Shown one piece after another: positions 40,582 through 49,831 of a stretch of 64,000 nucleotides of DNA. Origin of the DNA: Candidatus Saccharimonadota bacterium (GTDB taxonomy: Bacteria > Patescibacteriota > Saccharimonadia > Saccharimonadales > Saccharimonadaceae); contig CAJPIO010000003.1 of the NCBI GenBank assembly GCA_905365145.1, positions 1-64,000 on the forward strand. The letters run 5' to 3'. Under the pieces are notes generated by a model. The model ran no database searches. It was given only the letters and a program-made list of their open reading frames with translations, and was not told the origin of the DNA. The position numbers and the translations under genes were made by a program. The number at the start of each line of letters is the position of its first letter. Position 1 is the stretch's first letter.

Positions 40582-41077
40582 ATATTTTCTGTCTCCTTAG
40601 TTCGGCTTCGTGAACTGCATCTTGCAACTCATTATATATCTTGCTAGGATGCTCGACTAGCCGAATAACCAGATCGCCAACGTAAGTACGCATGATGATG
40701 GTGCCAAACTTGAACACTTCGCCGCTAAACCCAGGTATATTATAACTTATACTTTGGACCTTATCTAGATTTATTTCTACAACATCCCGGCCAAAGAAGC
40801 CGCGCTGAGTAATCTGGCGAATGCGCTCGTTAGTCACCGCGTATACAGTATAAAACCACATCAAGAAGTGATAAATAAACAAGATTAAGCCAAGCACAAA
40901 ACCGCCAAAAAATATCCACAGCAAATCAAGATTAGTCTGCCAAATCAAGAACGGTATTGCGCCGACAGTCATCGGAATTAGCAACGAATAAAAACCCTTC
41001 CGCATAGCAATAATGTGCCGTCGAAAAACTAGCAATAATTTCTCGCCGTCGTGTAATCCTTCAAATTCTGCTGCCAT
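40553..41077 (-). CDS. bacterial PH-domain (DUF304/YdbS-like) membrane protein
   Basis: 174 aa. Two adjacent TM helices (about 35-50 and 52-75) are followed by a bPH2-type domain: YAVTNERIRQITQRGFFGRDVVEINLDKVQSI (in parts: TNERIRQ, GFFGRD, NLDKVQSI) and FGTIIMRTY. Function is unknown, typically membrane stress or lipid-related. Its 3' end overlaps the foldase start; tRNA-Arg sits 10 bp upstream. Confidence 0.85.
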   Translation of the reverse strand: MAAEFEGLHDGEKLLLVFRRHIIAMRKGFYSLLIPMTVGAIPFLIWQTNLDLLWIFFGGFVLGLILFIYHFLMWFYTVYAVTNERIRQITQRGFFGRDVVEINLDKVQSISYNIPGFSGEVFKFGTIIMRTYVGDLVIRLVEHPSKIYNELQDAVHEAELRRQKIYEENKVEAK

Positions 41078-41087
41078 AGTAATATCC

Positions 41088-41164
41088 TGGTACCCCGGAC
41101 AGGAGTCGAACCTACAACCATTTCCTTAGGACGGAACTGCTCTATCCAATTGAGCTACCGGGGC
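41088..41164 (-). tRNA. tRNA-Arg (CCT)
   Basis: 77 nt with encoded CCA. Acceptor GCCCCGG/CCGGGGT (terminal G-U), anticodon loop GTCCTAA with four standard stem pairs. Confidence 0.92.
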
Positions 41165-41191
41165 CCTGGGATTAGTGTAACATCGCAAGCA

Positions 41192-41698
41192 CTAGCGAGT
41201 AAAGCGCTCGCTAGTTCGATGATAACTATATAACTCATCATCGCTAAACCAATGTGATATTTCTTCTGCGGCTTCCTCGATGTTACCGCTAGCATGAATT
41301 AGATTAGGCACTCCCTTGCCTTCGCTATCAGCATATTGGAAGCTCATGTGCGAAAAGTCGCCGCGAATAGTGCCAGGAGCAGCACTCTTTGGTTCTGTCG
41401 CGCCGACAAGTTTGCGAACCAGATCAACCGCTTCAACGCCCTCAAGTACCATCGCGATAACCGGCCCCTGAACCATCATTTCTAACGTAACGTCAAACTT
41501 TTCTTTACCGCGGCGAGTGATCATTTTGCCAATTTCTTCGTAGTGGCGGTAGTAGTGCTGCTTGTCGGGCGCAATCATTTTAGTTGCGACTATTTTCAGT
41601 CCAACCTGCTCAAAACGCGTCAAAATACGCCCGACTAAGCCCCGCTGCACTGAATCCGGTTTAAAGACAATTAGTGTTTTTTCTACATCACCCATCAT
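41192..41698 (-). CDS. ndk: nucleoside diphosphate kinase
   Basis: 168 aa. KTLIVFKPDSVQRGLVG at the start, the GATEPKSAAPGTIRGDF region and the active-site His in NLIHASGN are diagnostic. It moves gamma-phosphate between NTPs through phospho-His. Length is slightly above the usual 140-150 because of a C-terminal extension and a short insert. Monocistronic. Confidence 0.95.
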   Translation of the reverse strand: MMGDVEKTLIVFKPDSVQRGLVGRILTRFEQVGLKIVATKMIAPDKQHYYRHYEEIGKMITRRGKEKFDVTLEMMVQGPVIAMVLEGVEAVDLVRKLVGATEPKSAAPGTIRGDFSHMSFQYADSEGKGVPNLIHASGNIEEAAEEISHWFSDDELYSYHRTSERFTR

Positions 41699-41796
41699 TC
41701 ATATCTCCTATTTATACAGTTGCTTTACCGCTATTATATCAGATATATCTAAGTTATTTACTATAAATATTTTGAATAACTTTTTTGTTCGATATA

Positions 41797-41825
41797 TTGT
41801 TTATCTACCTTTAACGACGTACAAT
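41797..41825 (+). promoter_or_regulatory. promoter of the Xer recombinase gene
   Basis: TTGTTT (41797-41802), 17-nt spacer, TACAAT (41820-41825), 6 nt before the ATG. Confidence 0.55.
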
Positions 41826-41831
41826 ATTCTT

Positions 41832-42755
41832 ATGGATATGTCAGAGCTGATCGAAGATTTCATGGAGTATCTCCAAATTGAACGCGGACGATCGATCAAG
41901 ACTAGCGAGGCGTATCGCCACTATCTAGAGCGTTTTCTAGAATTCGCTGGGTTCGACTTAACGGTCAATAATATCCGCCCAGAGCTGGTCAGAAAATATC
42001 GCTTATGGCTCAATCGCTATCAGACAGATCGCGGCGGCACTTTATCGCTTATTACTCAGAATTACCACCTCATTGCCCTGCGCGGCTTTCTTGATTACCT
42101 AAGTAAGCGCGATATCGAAAGTATGGCGCCAAACAAAATAGAATTGCCGAGAGTTCACCGCAAACAAGTCACATTTTTGTACAGCGACGAGGTGCAGCGT
42201 ATGCTTGATGCAGTAACCAATGATGATAGTTTGCCAGCACTTCGCGATAAAGCCATTCTCGAACTTCTCTTTTCTAGCGGACTGCGCGTATCGGAACTTG
42301 TTGGACTTAATAAAGATCACGTCAATATGCAGCGCCGCGAATTTACTGTCCGCGGTAAAGGACAAAAGGACCGCCCGGTTTTTATCAGCAAACGGGCAGC
42401 TGAACGTGTCCAGGATTACTTATCGGCGCGAACCGATTCTTTACAACCTCTGTTCCTGAGCTATAGCCGCAATAGCGGCACGACTAGCACTTCTGGTGAT
42501 TATCGGCGGCTATCGCAGCGCAGCATTCAGCGAATCATCGAAAAATACGCTAAGCTAGCTGGCATCACCAAACACGTCAGTCCGCACACTATGCGGCATA
42601 GCTTTGCGACCGATTTGCTAATGAACGGCGCCGATATCAGAAGCGTACAAAGTATGCTCGGACACAGTAGTATCGCTACCACTCAAGTATATACCCATGT
42701 AACCGACCAGCATCTCAAAGACGTTTACGAGCAATTTCACACCGACACTGAATAA
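41832..42755 (+). CDS. Xer-type tyrosine recombinase
   Basis: 307 aa. SAM-like N-domain (residues 1-90) and catalytic domain with Arg in SSGLRVSELVGL, Lys in RGKGQKDRPV, HTMRHSFATDL (HxxR) and the nucleophile Tyr in GHSSIATTQVYTH. It fits XerC/XerD for chromosome dimer resolution; it is the only copy here, and some reduced genomes use a single Xer. The ATG lies 6 nt after a TACAAT box with no Shine-Dalgarno, so it is probably leaderless. There is no att site or integrated element nearby. Confidence 0.9.
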   Translation: MDMSELIEDFMEYLQIERGRSIKTSEAYRHYLERFLEFAGFDLTVNNIRPELVRKYRLWLNRYQTDRGGTLSLITQNYHLIALRGFLDYLSKRDIESMAPNKIELPRVHRKQVTFLYSDEVQRMLDAVTNDDSLPALRDKAILELLFSSGLRVSELVGLNKDHVNMQRREFTVRGKGQKDRPVFISKRAAERVQDYLSARTDSLQPLFLSYSRNSGTTSTSGDYRRLSQRSIQRIIEKYAKLAGITKHVSPHTMRHSFATDLLMNGADIRSVQSMLGHSSIATTQVYTHVTDQHLKDVYEQFHTDTE

Positions 42756-42775
42756 ATTTTTTATTCAATTATCTC
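42749..42775. terminator. weak terminator between xer and pilin genes
   Basis: TGAATAAA/TTTATTCA fold-back with a T-rich loop, spanning the convergent gene ends. Confidence 0.4.
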
Positions 42776-42790
42776 TATTGTTCTACGGTT

Positions 42791-43945
42791 TTACTGCTCT
42801 TCTGGAATAACTTTGCATGTTAATGCCGAAGGTACCCCTTGATTAGTTACCGAGAAGTCTTTACAAAGATTGCCTGTAATATCAACTGCATACTCAGGAT
42901 AATTGATATTGCTAGACGAGCTAATCCGGCTAGATACGCGACGATATACATCACCGGCTCGGCCAGTTGAATCGACTTTTGGCTGCACGCCGTCAAATTT
43001 AATCGTACCATCGCCGATATTATCAAACGATAATCTAACGTCAGTGTCGTTATAAATACTGGTGATTCGCAAAAAAGCCATTGGATTGCCAGCAACAAGA
43101 TTGCGCGGCAATGTGACATAGGCCGAACAAGCATATTGATGATTATCAAAAGCTTCCGCTGAACACGTAATTGGTGAGACGCCTGCTATCGCGTTTGTAG
43201 CGCTACCAGCAGCACGAACCGATTGTGGCGCCACCGCATTAAACGCAGTACTATCTAACAAATTTCTCGGCGCGCGAATACCAGACGGACGCAAGAAGGC
43301 AGTCGAGACAATTGAGCTATCAAAACTTTGTTGCCCGTTAACTGTCGTGCTCTCTGGAACAACCGCCTGAATACGCAATAGCGCTGGCGCATCAGCCGGC
43401 CATTCCACGCGTTTTGGTAAAGTGTCGCCGCCATCAGCAGACGATATTGTCGACACTTTATCATTTTTCATCATCCATTGAAGCCTAATTATAGAGGCAT
43501 CTTTGTTGACGCGCAACGGCACAACGCGCGAGCTGCCCTCCTTGAGACTATACACCACATCGCTTGTTTGCGAATCAATCAATACACAAGTATAAGCCTG
43601 TCCGCTAATGTATTGTAAGTTAGTACCACTCTTGATAGTGATAGCGGTATTACTTATGCTACTAATTATGCCAGCATCTTGTATTGTACTACATCGTTTA
43701 GCAGCAATCGCCTTACAAGCAGCGCTAGCCGAGCCGCCGCGCTGGCAAGCCATAATCGCCCGCTTGCCATCCTCGACGCCCGCCACCGCAGATTCGTAGG
43801 CAGTGCGCGACAAGTTATTATTGGAAGCGCGCGATTCTTCTTGAACCATGATGCGAATAAAGCCAGTTGATACTACCATTAATAATATGGCTGTAAACAT
43901 TACAACAATAATTGAAACTAGGCCGGATTGCTTGGAATGCGTCAT
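42791..43945 (-). CDS. PilX/GspK-like minor pilin
   Basis: 384 aa. The leader MTHSKQSG precedes a hydrophobic helix LVSIIVVMFTAILLMVVS. Unlike the three genes upstream it lacks Glu at +5, as in GspK/PilX-type tip pilins. The ectodomain is large, with four or more Cys. It overlaps the 43942 gene by 4 bp and is the last gene of the minor pilin cluster. Confidence 0.75.
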   Translation of the reverse strand: MTHSKQSGLVSIIVVMFTAILLMVVSTGFIRIMVQEESRASNNNLSRTAYESAVAGVEDGKRAIMACQRGGSASAACKAIAAKRCSTIQDAGIISSISNTAITIKSGTNLQYISGQAYTCVLIDSQTSDVVYSLKEGSSRVVPLRVNKDASIIRLQWMMKNDKVSTISSADGGDTLPKRVEWPADAPALLRIQAVVPESTTVNGQQSFDSSIVSTAFLRPSGIRAPRNLLDSTAFNAVAPQSVRAAGSATNAIAGVSPITCSAEAFDNHQYACSAYVTLPRNLVAGNPMAFLRITSIYNDTDVRLSFDNIGDGTIKFDGVQPKVDSTGRAGDVYRRVSSRISSSSNINYPEYAVDITGNLCKDFSVTNQGVPSALTCKVIPEEQ

Positions 43946-44673
43946 GATGCCCTCTCTGTAATTATAGTTTCCGCGAACTGATTAATCGCGCAAAAAGTAT
44001 AGTTATTAGTCTCTTCAGACTGTGCTAAGCACTGCGCATCGCTAGAATTAATTATGCCATTACGATAGGTATCCTCTTCATAAGTACCAAGCGTATAACC
44101 AATCGTATAACCAGCTCGACTATTACTATCGACAAATAGATCGGTCAAAGAAATATTGTGAATCGCTAACCCAGTATCTTTATCGCCCAACACTTCTACG
44201 GCATTCATCGGGGCGCCCTTGGTGATTACCGTTGGATATCGCCCTCGTATTGCTTTACATAGAGAGCCGTCTGGGTCAGCCACGCGGGCAAAAACGATTT
44301 TGCCGTGGCTAGGATCATCGTCGTAAACTACGCCAGCACTAGCGTCCCTTGACCTCAGGTTCTCTGGCGTATTCCAAACATAAGTATACGAGCCAAAACA
44401 CAATCGACCCAAACCACCGGTACCGCTATCGCTAGGAGCTACCTGAACGATATCTCGACCCTTTGCCGACAAACCATCACGCTTTATCATATCGCCAACC
44501 TCGCGGCCAGCAGAATTAATCGTTTTAATCGTGATACCTTTGTGATACATGTTCATCAGCTGTATCGTAGTAGTTGCCACCGCCACCAAAAGTATCGCCA
44601 CCCCAGTCATAGCCAAAAGCAATTCTACTAAAGTAAAACCCTGTATCTGATTTGTATTCTTATTACTTGTCAT
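43942..44673 (-). CDS. PilW-like minor prepilin
   Basis: 243 aa. Class III signal QGFTLVELLLAMTGVAILLVAVATT has the Gly-Phe cleavage site and Glu at +5. The Cys-containing ectodomain is typical of a minor pilin. It overlaps both neighbours (4 and 11 bp), indicating translation coupling within the minor pilin set. Confidence 0.8.
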   Translation of the reverse strand: MTSNKNTNQIQGFTLVELLLAMTGVAILLVAVATTTIQLMNMYHKGITIKTINSAGREVGDMIKRDGLSAKGRDIVQVAPSDSGTGGLGRLCFGSYTYVWNTPENLRSRDASAGVVYDDDPSHGKIVFARVADPDGSLCKAIRGRYPTVITKGAPMNAVEVLGDKDTGLAIHNISLTDLFVDSNSRAGYTIGYTLGTYEEDTYRNGIINSSDAQCLAQSEETNNYTFCAINQFAETIITERAS

Positions 44674-45250
44674 ATATCCTCGTCACCGTTCCTATAGTTA
44701 ACGGCGCTGCCGCACCAACACTATCCCAGCAAGCATTCACATACACATCGTAAGCTTTAGCAGTATTTACGCCTGAGTTCTGCTCGGCTCGAACAATTTG
44801 GGCAAAAACACCGTATGTTTTAGCGTTAATTAAATCAACGTTAGCGTAAACCGAAGGTGGCGAATAGGTCGTGTTCAAAACGCGCACCGGCAGAACTGTA
44901 TCATTCTTTTGATCAACCGACATAAAAAAGGCATTTGTGCCAGTGGCTAAATCAACACGGCCGCCAGGTGCAGGACAGCCATCTGAGCTGACACTCACAA
45001 CATCAAGTGGATTATTGACCAAAAATTTGCTGCTAGTTAGCTCCGCCCACTGCGCAGGATTAGTATCTTTAACATACCTAATAAGGGACACTTGAGCATC
45101 TAGTTGCTGGCGGACAAGCGTAATTTCAAGCGAACGCTGGGCAATCTGCGTACCGCGATTCATAACTATGTAAGTTCCTACGGTCAACAAGCTGAATACC
45201 ACAAAACTAAACATTACCTCGATAATGGTGTCACCGCGACTATAACGCAT
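44663..45250 (-). CDS. PilV-like minor prepilin
   Basis: 195 aa. The prepilin signal RG/DTIIEVMFSFVVFSLLT has Asp instead of Phe at +1 but keeps Glu at +5. It sits between two other minor pilins, with its start abutting the 45251 gene stop. Confidence 0.78.
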   Translation of the reverse strand: MRYSRGDTIIEVMFSFVVFSLLTVGTYIVMNRGTQIAQRSLEITLVRQQLDAQVSLIRYVKDTNPAQWAELTSSKFLVNNPLDVVSVSSDGCPAPGGRVDLATGTNAFFMSVDQKNDTVLPVRVLNTTYSPPSVYANVDLINAKTYGVFAQIVRAEQNSGVNTAKAYDVYVNACWDSVGAAAPLTIGTVTRIYDK

Positions 45251-46021
45251 CTAGCAGCCCTCCCCGACAACTTGCACTGAGCTTTCTAGTGCTGCATCGC
45301 GGTCAATCCGCACGCCTAACCGCGCGCCAGTTAGCCAGCCGCTAGGGTCAACGCAAAGCCTCGCCTGATTTAACCCGCCTGCCGTTATCGTGTCACTAAC
45401 GCTTGTCTTGTTAGAAAAGTACGTGTGGATAACACCGCTGACTGGCGACCGTACGATGGCGATCGAGATTATTCGATCAGTTTTACTCTCATCAATTCGA
45501 GTATCCCAGCCAAGCGCATAATTATCAACAGAGTGGCCAGTATTTGATGTGGTTAACAGCGCCGACTTAGTAGCCGACAACGCGCTCCTATCGGCTGCCC
45601 TCTGCAAAAAATCGTAATCGCCTTGCGATAATAAAGCCTTGTTCATTTGGTCTTCGTTTTCTGTCGCTATATACAGCGGCCGTGCTGTAAAGTTAACGCC
45701 ATCAACCGACGATATAAAACGTCCAACAATCATGCACACGCGGCTAGTGCCTGCCAATACTGTACTGCTATCGCTAACGACTATCCGGTCTTTATCAGCA
45801 TTAAGCCCGCACTCATTGTGATTTTCTGTGTCATTTTGAACATTCACGGTTTTGTCATATTGGCCTTGGATAAAATCGGCAAACGAGTCAACAGCGTCGC
45901 GATAACGCTGAGCGCCAATGGTACCGCCGACTGTCGCCAATATGCCAGCAGCCAACACCCCCGAAACAGCCAGGAACAACATTACCTCGATAATTGTGAA
46001 GCCCCCCGACAACTTATTCAT
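45251..46021 (-). CDS. minor prepilin (FimT/GspH-like position)
   Basis: 256 aa with the prepilin signal GGFTIIEVMLFLAVSGVLAAG. The ectodomain has a few Cys and a Ser/Thr-rich segment. It is the first of four consecutive minor pilins and starts 36 bp after pilD. Confidence 0.8.
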   Translation of the reverse strand: MNKLSGGFTIIEVMLFLAVSGVLAAGILATVGGTIGAQRYRDAVDSFADFIQGQYDKTVNVQNDTENHNECGLNADKDRIVVSDSSTVLAGTSRVCMIVGRFISSVDGVNFTARPLYIATENEDQMNKALLSQGDYDFLQRAADRSALSATKSALLTTSNTGHSVDNYALGWDTRIDESKTDRIISIAIVRSPVSGVIHTYFSNKTSVSDTITAGGLNQARLCVDPSGWLTGARLGVRIDRDAALESSVQVVGEGC

Positions 46022-46056
46022 ATCACTATTTTAGCATAAGCATCATAACATTGATA

Positions 46057-46929
46057 CTAGAAAAACGATGCAATCACTAGCCAGTCCATAATTCGCGCAC
46101 CGACAAAAAACGAAATAAACGATCCTAAGGCCAACAACGGGCCAAAAGCAATCTCGCTATTAGCTTTGAGTTTCTTGCTAGCAAGTCCTGGAATCACCAA
46201 GACGCAGCCAATTAAGTTAGCCAGAAACAGCCCGACAAAAGCCGTCTGCCACGAAGCCAATATCAACCCCAAGCCAACACCTAATTTCACGTCGCCTAGA
46301 CCGATCCACTTACCTTTCGATAGCAAGTAGAGCACGCCATAAACACCCGACATAATTATTAGCGCTATTGCCAAACTATATAATTTAACGTCATTAACTA
46401 TAAAATAACGCAACACCACAAAGACTAGCGAGACCAGGCCATACGAAACAGTAAGAAAGTCTGGCAGAATTCGCCACTTGATATCGTAAGCGACTAACAT
46501 GATTAGAACTACCAACGATACACACCAAACAGCAAACAATACCCACTGCAACCCCGCCAGGTGCCATGGCCAGACCAAGAATGACACCATAAATGCAGCC
46601 GCGAGAGATAATTCCATCAACGGCTCAAAGTAGCCGATGCAATTACCGCAATATCGGCAACGACCACGCGTCGATAGCCAGCTGATTAGCGGAATCAAAT
46701 CGCGTAAACCGAGTTGGTGCCCGCAACTCAAGCAGCGCGAGCGATCTTGTTGCTTTTTACCCTTCAGGAGCGGCGATAATTTTTTGTATTCGGCCTTGTT
46801 GTACGATTCACCGGCCTTTTTGTCAGCAACAAGTTGGCGAGCTCGCAGCCGCCAGACTTGCGCTCCGGCAAAGCTGCCAAGCACTAGCCCGAATACCCCG
46901 CACACTATAGCAATTGATATAACTATCAT
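46057..46929 (-). CDS. pilD: prepilin peptidase (A24 family)
   Basis: 290 aa with about eight TM helices. The cytoplasmic loop has CLSCGH and CRYCGN, the zinc-binding cysteine pairs. The aspartic site GLGDVKLG is in the second half, and the first Asp is in LMLVAYDIKWRILPD. It cleaves leaders from the pilins encoded around it and N-methylates the new terminus. It stands between the pilin terminator and the minor pilin cluster. Confidence 0.93.
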   Translation of the reverse strand: MIVISIAIVCGVFGLVLGSFAGAQVWRLRARQLVADKKAGESYNKAEYKKLSPLLKGKKQQDRSRCLSCGHQLGLRDLIPLISWLSTRGRCRYCGNCIGYFEPLMELSLAAAFMVSFLVWPWHLAGLQWVLFAVWCVSLVVLIMLVAYDIKWRILPDFLTVSYGLVSLVFVVLRYFIVNDVKLYSLAIALIIMSGVYGVLYLLSKGKWIGLGDVKLGVGLGLILASWQTAFVGLFLANLIGCVLVIPGLASKKLKANSEIAFGPLLALGSFISFFVGARIMDWLVIASFF

Positions 46930-46940
46930 ACGTCTAGTAT

Positions 46941-46976
46941 AGCAAAAAGGTTACGCTTTTGCGCAACCTTTTTGCT
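46941..46976 (-). terminator. terminator of the major pilin gene
   Basis: 12-bp stem AGCAAAAAGGTT/AACCTTTTTGCT with inner GCG pairing, 26 nt 3' of the pilin gene. Confidence 0.8.
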
Positions 46977-47002
46977 AATCCTAGCTAACTCTAAAGTTTT
47001 AG

Positions 47003-47461
47003 CTACGCATCTAAGCAGTATGCTGCATTATTACCACTTTCTAGCTTAGTAATCGTTACGTACTGGCGGCGCGTACCTTTGCTAAGTTTTTGAACACCCT
47101 CAGGTTGTGAGGCGTCACATTTAGCCTCACTGATTACTATGATACTTGCGTCACCGACAGTCACTGTTTCAGTATACTGTCGTACTTCAATCTTTGTAAT
47201 ATCAGTATTATCAGAAACACCATTTACGAATCTCCGCAAAACACCAGAATCAACTGAAGTAGTGCCGCGATTACTACCAACTGCGCTATTGTAGGCAGCT
47301 GACACGATACTAACATCACTCTTACGAGCTGTATCGCGCTGGCTAGCCTGCAGTGCCGGCAACGCAATAAACACCATCAAGAAAATCAGTGCAGCAATCG
47401 CCAGCACCAAAACGACCTCGATGATTGTAAAACCACGGTCTTTAATCTGTTGTTTTGTCAT
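47003..47461 (-). CDS. pilA: type IV major pilin candidate
   Basis: 152 aa. RGFTIIEVVLVLAIAALIFLMVFIALPAL is the type IV pilin signal and alpha1-N helix (GF cleavage, Glu +5); the residues are given in parts, the helix spanning about 10-38. The small ectodomain has a C-terminal Cys pair (SEAKCDAS, AAYCLDA). It has its own promoter and terminator, which suggests higher expression than the assembly genes. Confidence 0.85.
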   Translation of the reverse strand: MTKQQIKDRGFTIIEVVLVLAIAALIFLMVFIALPALQASQRDTARKSDVSIVSAAYNSAVGSNRGTTSVDSGVLRRFVNGVSDNTDITKIEVRQYTETVTVGDASIIVISEAKCDASQPEGVQKLSKGTRRQYVTITKLESGNNAAYCLDA

Positions 47462-47506
47462 AATTTAGTTCCACCTTTCCCTTTGAACTTATGCTCAACT
47501 GTATTC

Positions 47507-47535
47507 AGTATAGCGTAGGCCCTTTCAGTTGTCTA
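47507..47535 (-). promoter_or_regulatory. major pilin promoter
   Basis: Minus-strand TAGACA (47535-47530), 17-nt spacer, TATACT (47512-47507), right after pilC. Confidence 0.65.
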
Positions 47536-47539
47536 GACC

Positions 47540-48745
47540 TTATCGTACACTGCCGACTAGACTGTAAATTGGGAATAATACCGCCCCAATCAACACGCCG
47601 GCGAATATAGCCAGAATTACCATCATAATCGGCTCAATCATTGTTGAAATCGCTTGAATTTCTTCGTCGAGTTCGTCCTCATAAGCTTGTGCTGTCTTGC
47701 CCATCATCTCGTCAATCCTGCCCGATTGTTCGCCGATTTTGATCATCTGCGGCACCATCGGCAAAATATAATCCTCTGTCTGCAAAGCAGCCGAAAGCGC
47801 TTTACCGCTCTGCACCTTACCGGCAGCTCTAGTAATCTCTTCGGCTACAACAGCGTTATTAACACCCTCAGCGGCAATAGCCAGCATATCCAGCATCGGT
47901 ACGCCAGTAACTAGCAAAGTCTGTCCCATACGCGTAAACCGCGCCATATAAAGACGACGGAACATACCTTTGAACGGCGGCATATTAAGCTTCAGATTAT
48001 CCAATAAGCGAGAACCCGCTTCGGTACGAACATATTGCCGCGCAAAAAAGATCGCTAGCGCTAATAGAATTAAGGTCAACCACCAAAAATTAATCACAAA
48101 ATTAGATATTCCGATTAAAATTGATGTCAAAACTGGCAAGGTCTTCTTCATATCAGAGTACAACTTGGCAACCTGCGGCACGATTGTTACCATCATAAAT
48201 ACACCGACTGCAACCATCACCGCTAGGACAATACCAGGATACACCATAGCGCCGCGGATTTTGCTGACCATTGCTGCATCTTTTTCTTGCTGGTCGGCAA
48301 TTCGCTTTAACGCATCATCAAGCGTACCTGATGCTTCGCCAGCGGTAACTAGCGCAATGAAAATTTTGTTAAACACTTCTGGATGTTTGCCAAAGGCCGA
48401 AGATAATGTCTTACCGCCTTCAACGTCGGCAATGATTTCTTGGACTATCTCCTGCATTTTTTTGTTGGCAGTCTGTTCAAATACCGTATGCAGGCTTTGC
48501 GTCAACGGTAATCCAGCGCCAATCAATGTTGCCAGCTGGCGCGAGAAAACAATCTTATCCTTGCTAGAAATCCGGTTGGTAAAGCGCGCTAGCCAGCCGC
48601 CCTCGACTTCCTCCTTGATTGATAGCGGCATATAGCCCTGAGCGGTCAGCGCTTTAGCGGCTTCGCTCTCAGATTCAGCTTGAACCAGCGATTTGACAAT
48701 GTTGCCCGTCGCTTTATCGCGTGCTTCGTAGGTAAACTTTTTCAT
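47540..48745 (-). CDS. pilC: type IV pilus platform protein PilC
   Basis: 401 aa. It has two GspF domains, each with cytoplasmic helices and membrane segments: FSRQLATLIGAGLPLTQSL (about 67-85) and FTRMGQTLLVTGVPMLDML (about 270-288). It anchors the pilus ATPases to the inner membrane. It follows pilT by 3 bp. Confidence 0.94.
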   Translation of the reverse strand: MKKFTYEARDKATGNIVKSLVQAESESEAAKALTAQGYMPLSIKEEVEGGWLARFTNRISSKDKIVFSRQLATLIGAGLPLTQSLHTVFEQTANKKMQEIVQEIIADVEGGKTLSSAFGKHPEVFNKIFIALVTAGEASGTLDDALKRIADQQEKDAAMVSKIRGAMVYPGIVLAVMVAVGVFMMVTIVPQVAKLYSDMKKTLPVLTSILIGISNFVINFWWLTLILLALAIFFARQYVRTEAGSRLLDNLKLNMPPFKGMFRRLYMARFTRMGQTLLVTGVPMLDMLAIAAEGVNNAVVAEEITRAAGKVQSGKALSAALQTEDYILPMVPQMIKIGEQSGRIDEMMGKTAQAYEDELDEEIQAISTMIEPIMMVILAIFAGVLIGAVLFPIYSLVGSVR

Positions 48746-48748
48746 TAA

Positions 48749-49819
48749 TTATCCCCTGATTAACCTTTCAAATTCGGTCAAGTCAACAGCGAATTCCCGC
48801 GCGCTATCATAAGTAATCGTGCCGCTTTGGACCAACTGCACCAATGTGCGATCCATTGTCTGCATACCTTGGTCGGCACCGGTTTGGATAATCGCGTCAA
48901 GCTGATGGGTCTTGCCTTCGCGAATAACGTTACGAACAGCTGGATTAGCAATCAAAATTTCAGCCGATACTACCCGACCGCCGCCGATTGCCGGTACTAA
49001 CCGCTGCGAGCAAATTGCCATCAAAATATTACTGAGCTGCGCGCGGATTTGCGGCTGCTGATGCGGCGGAAAGACGTCAATCATACGGTCAATCGACTGG
49101 GCTGCCGAGTTGGTGTGAAGGGTTGCAAACACCAAGTGCCCAGTCTCAGCAATGGTGATCGCCGCCGAGATCGTCTCGAGGTCGCGCATCTCGCCGATCA
49201 GTACCACGTCTGGGTCTTGGCGCAGGCTAGAGCGCAGTGCCGCTGAGAACGAATAGGTATCGTAATGGACTTCGCGCTGCACTACTACCGATTTTTTCGA
49301 CTTGTGCGTAAACTCAATCGGGTCTTCGATGGTAATGATGTGCTGCGATTTTTCAGAGTTAATCTTATCAACCAGCGCCGCCAGAGTAGTCGACTTGCCA
49401 GAGCCAGTCGGCCCAGTCACCAGCACCAAACCGCGCGGGTAATCGGCAAAATTCATCACTACTGGCGGCATACCGAGCTCGGTCACCGACTTAATCTCAT
49501 TTGGAATTAAGCGCAGCGCTGCTGCTAGGTTACCACGCTCATGGAAAGCATTAACCCGGAATCGTCCGAGCGTACCGAAAGCAAAGCTAAAGTCAAACTC
49601 TTTGTCCTTGAGGAGGATCTGCTGCTGATCTTCGTCGAGGATCGCAAATACTAGCGACTCGACTTGCGCTTCATCGAGAGCATCAAAGCCAGCAATAGCT
49701 ATCAATGTGCCGTCAATTCGCAGCATCGGCGGCAAACCAACTTGAATATGCAAGTCGCTAGCTCGGCGCTTGATAACTTCCTCTAGTAAAACTTCAATCC
49801 GTAATTCTTGTTCTGGCAT
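48749..49819 (-). CDS. pilT: pilus retraction ATPase PilT
   Basis: 356 aa. RRASDLHIQVGLPPMLRIDG at the start, Walker A GPTGSGKST (about 132-140), the Asp box and Walker B GEMRDLETI, and the AIRNLIRE-like motif NPAVRNVIREGKTHQL typical of PilT. It drives retraction, giving twitching motility and DNA uptake. AAAGGAGGGG precedes the ATG; the gene follows pilB by 12 bp. Confidence 0.95.
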   Translation of the reverse strand: MPEQELRIEVLLEEVIKRRASDLHIQVGLPPMLRIDGTLIAIAGFDALDEAQVESLVFAILDEDQQQILLKDKEFDFSFAFGTLGRFRVNAFHERGNLAAALRLIPNEIKSVTELGMPPVVMNFADYPRGLVLVTGPTGSGKSTTLAALVDKINSEKSQHIITIEDPIEFTHKSKKSVVVQREVHYDTYSFSAALRSSLRQDPDVVLIGEMRDLETISAAITIAETGHLVFATLHTNSAAQSIDRMIDVFPPHQQPQIRAQLSNILMAICSQRLVPAIGGGRVVSAEILIANPAVRNVIREGKTHQLDAIIQTGADQGMQTMDRTLVQLVQSGTITYDSAREFAVDLTEFERLIRG

Positions 49820-49831
49820 TGTCCCCTCCTT

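Noticed and set aside
41832..42755. Integrase of a mobile element
   Set aside because: Motifs fit XerC/D; no flanking repeats, att-like tRNA duplication or phage genes. Treated as chromosomal Xer.
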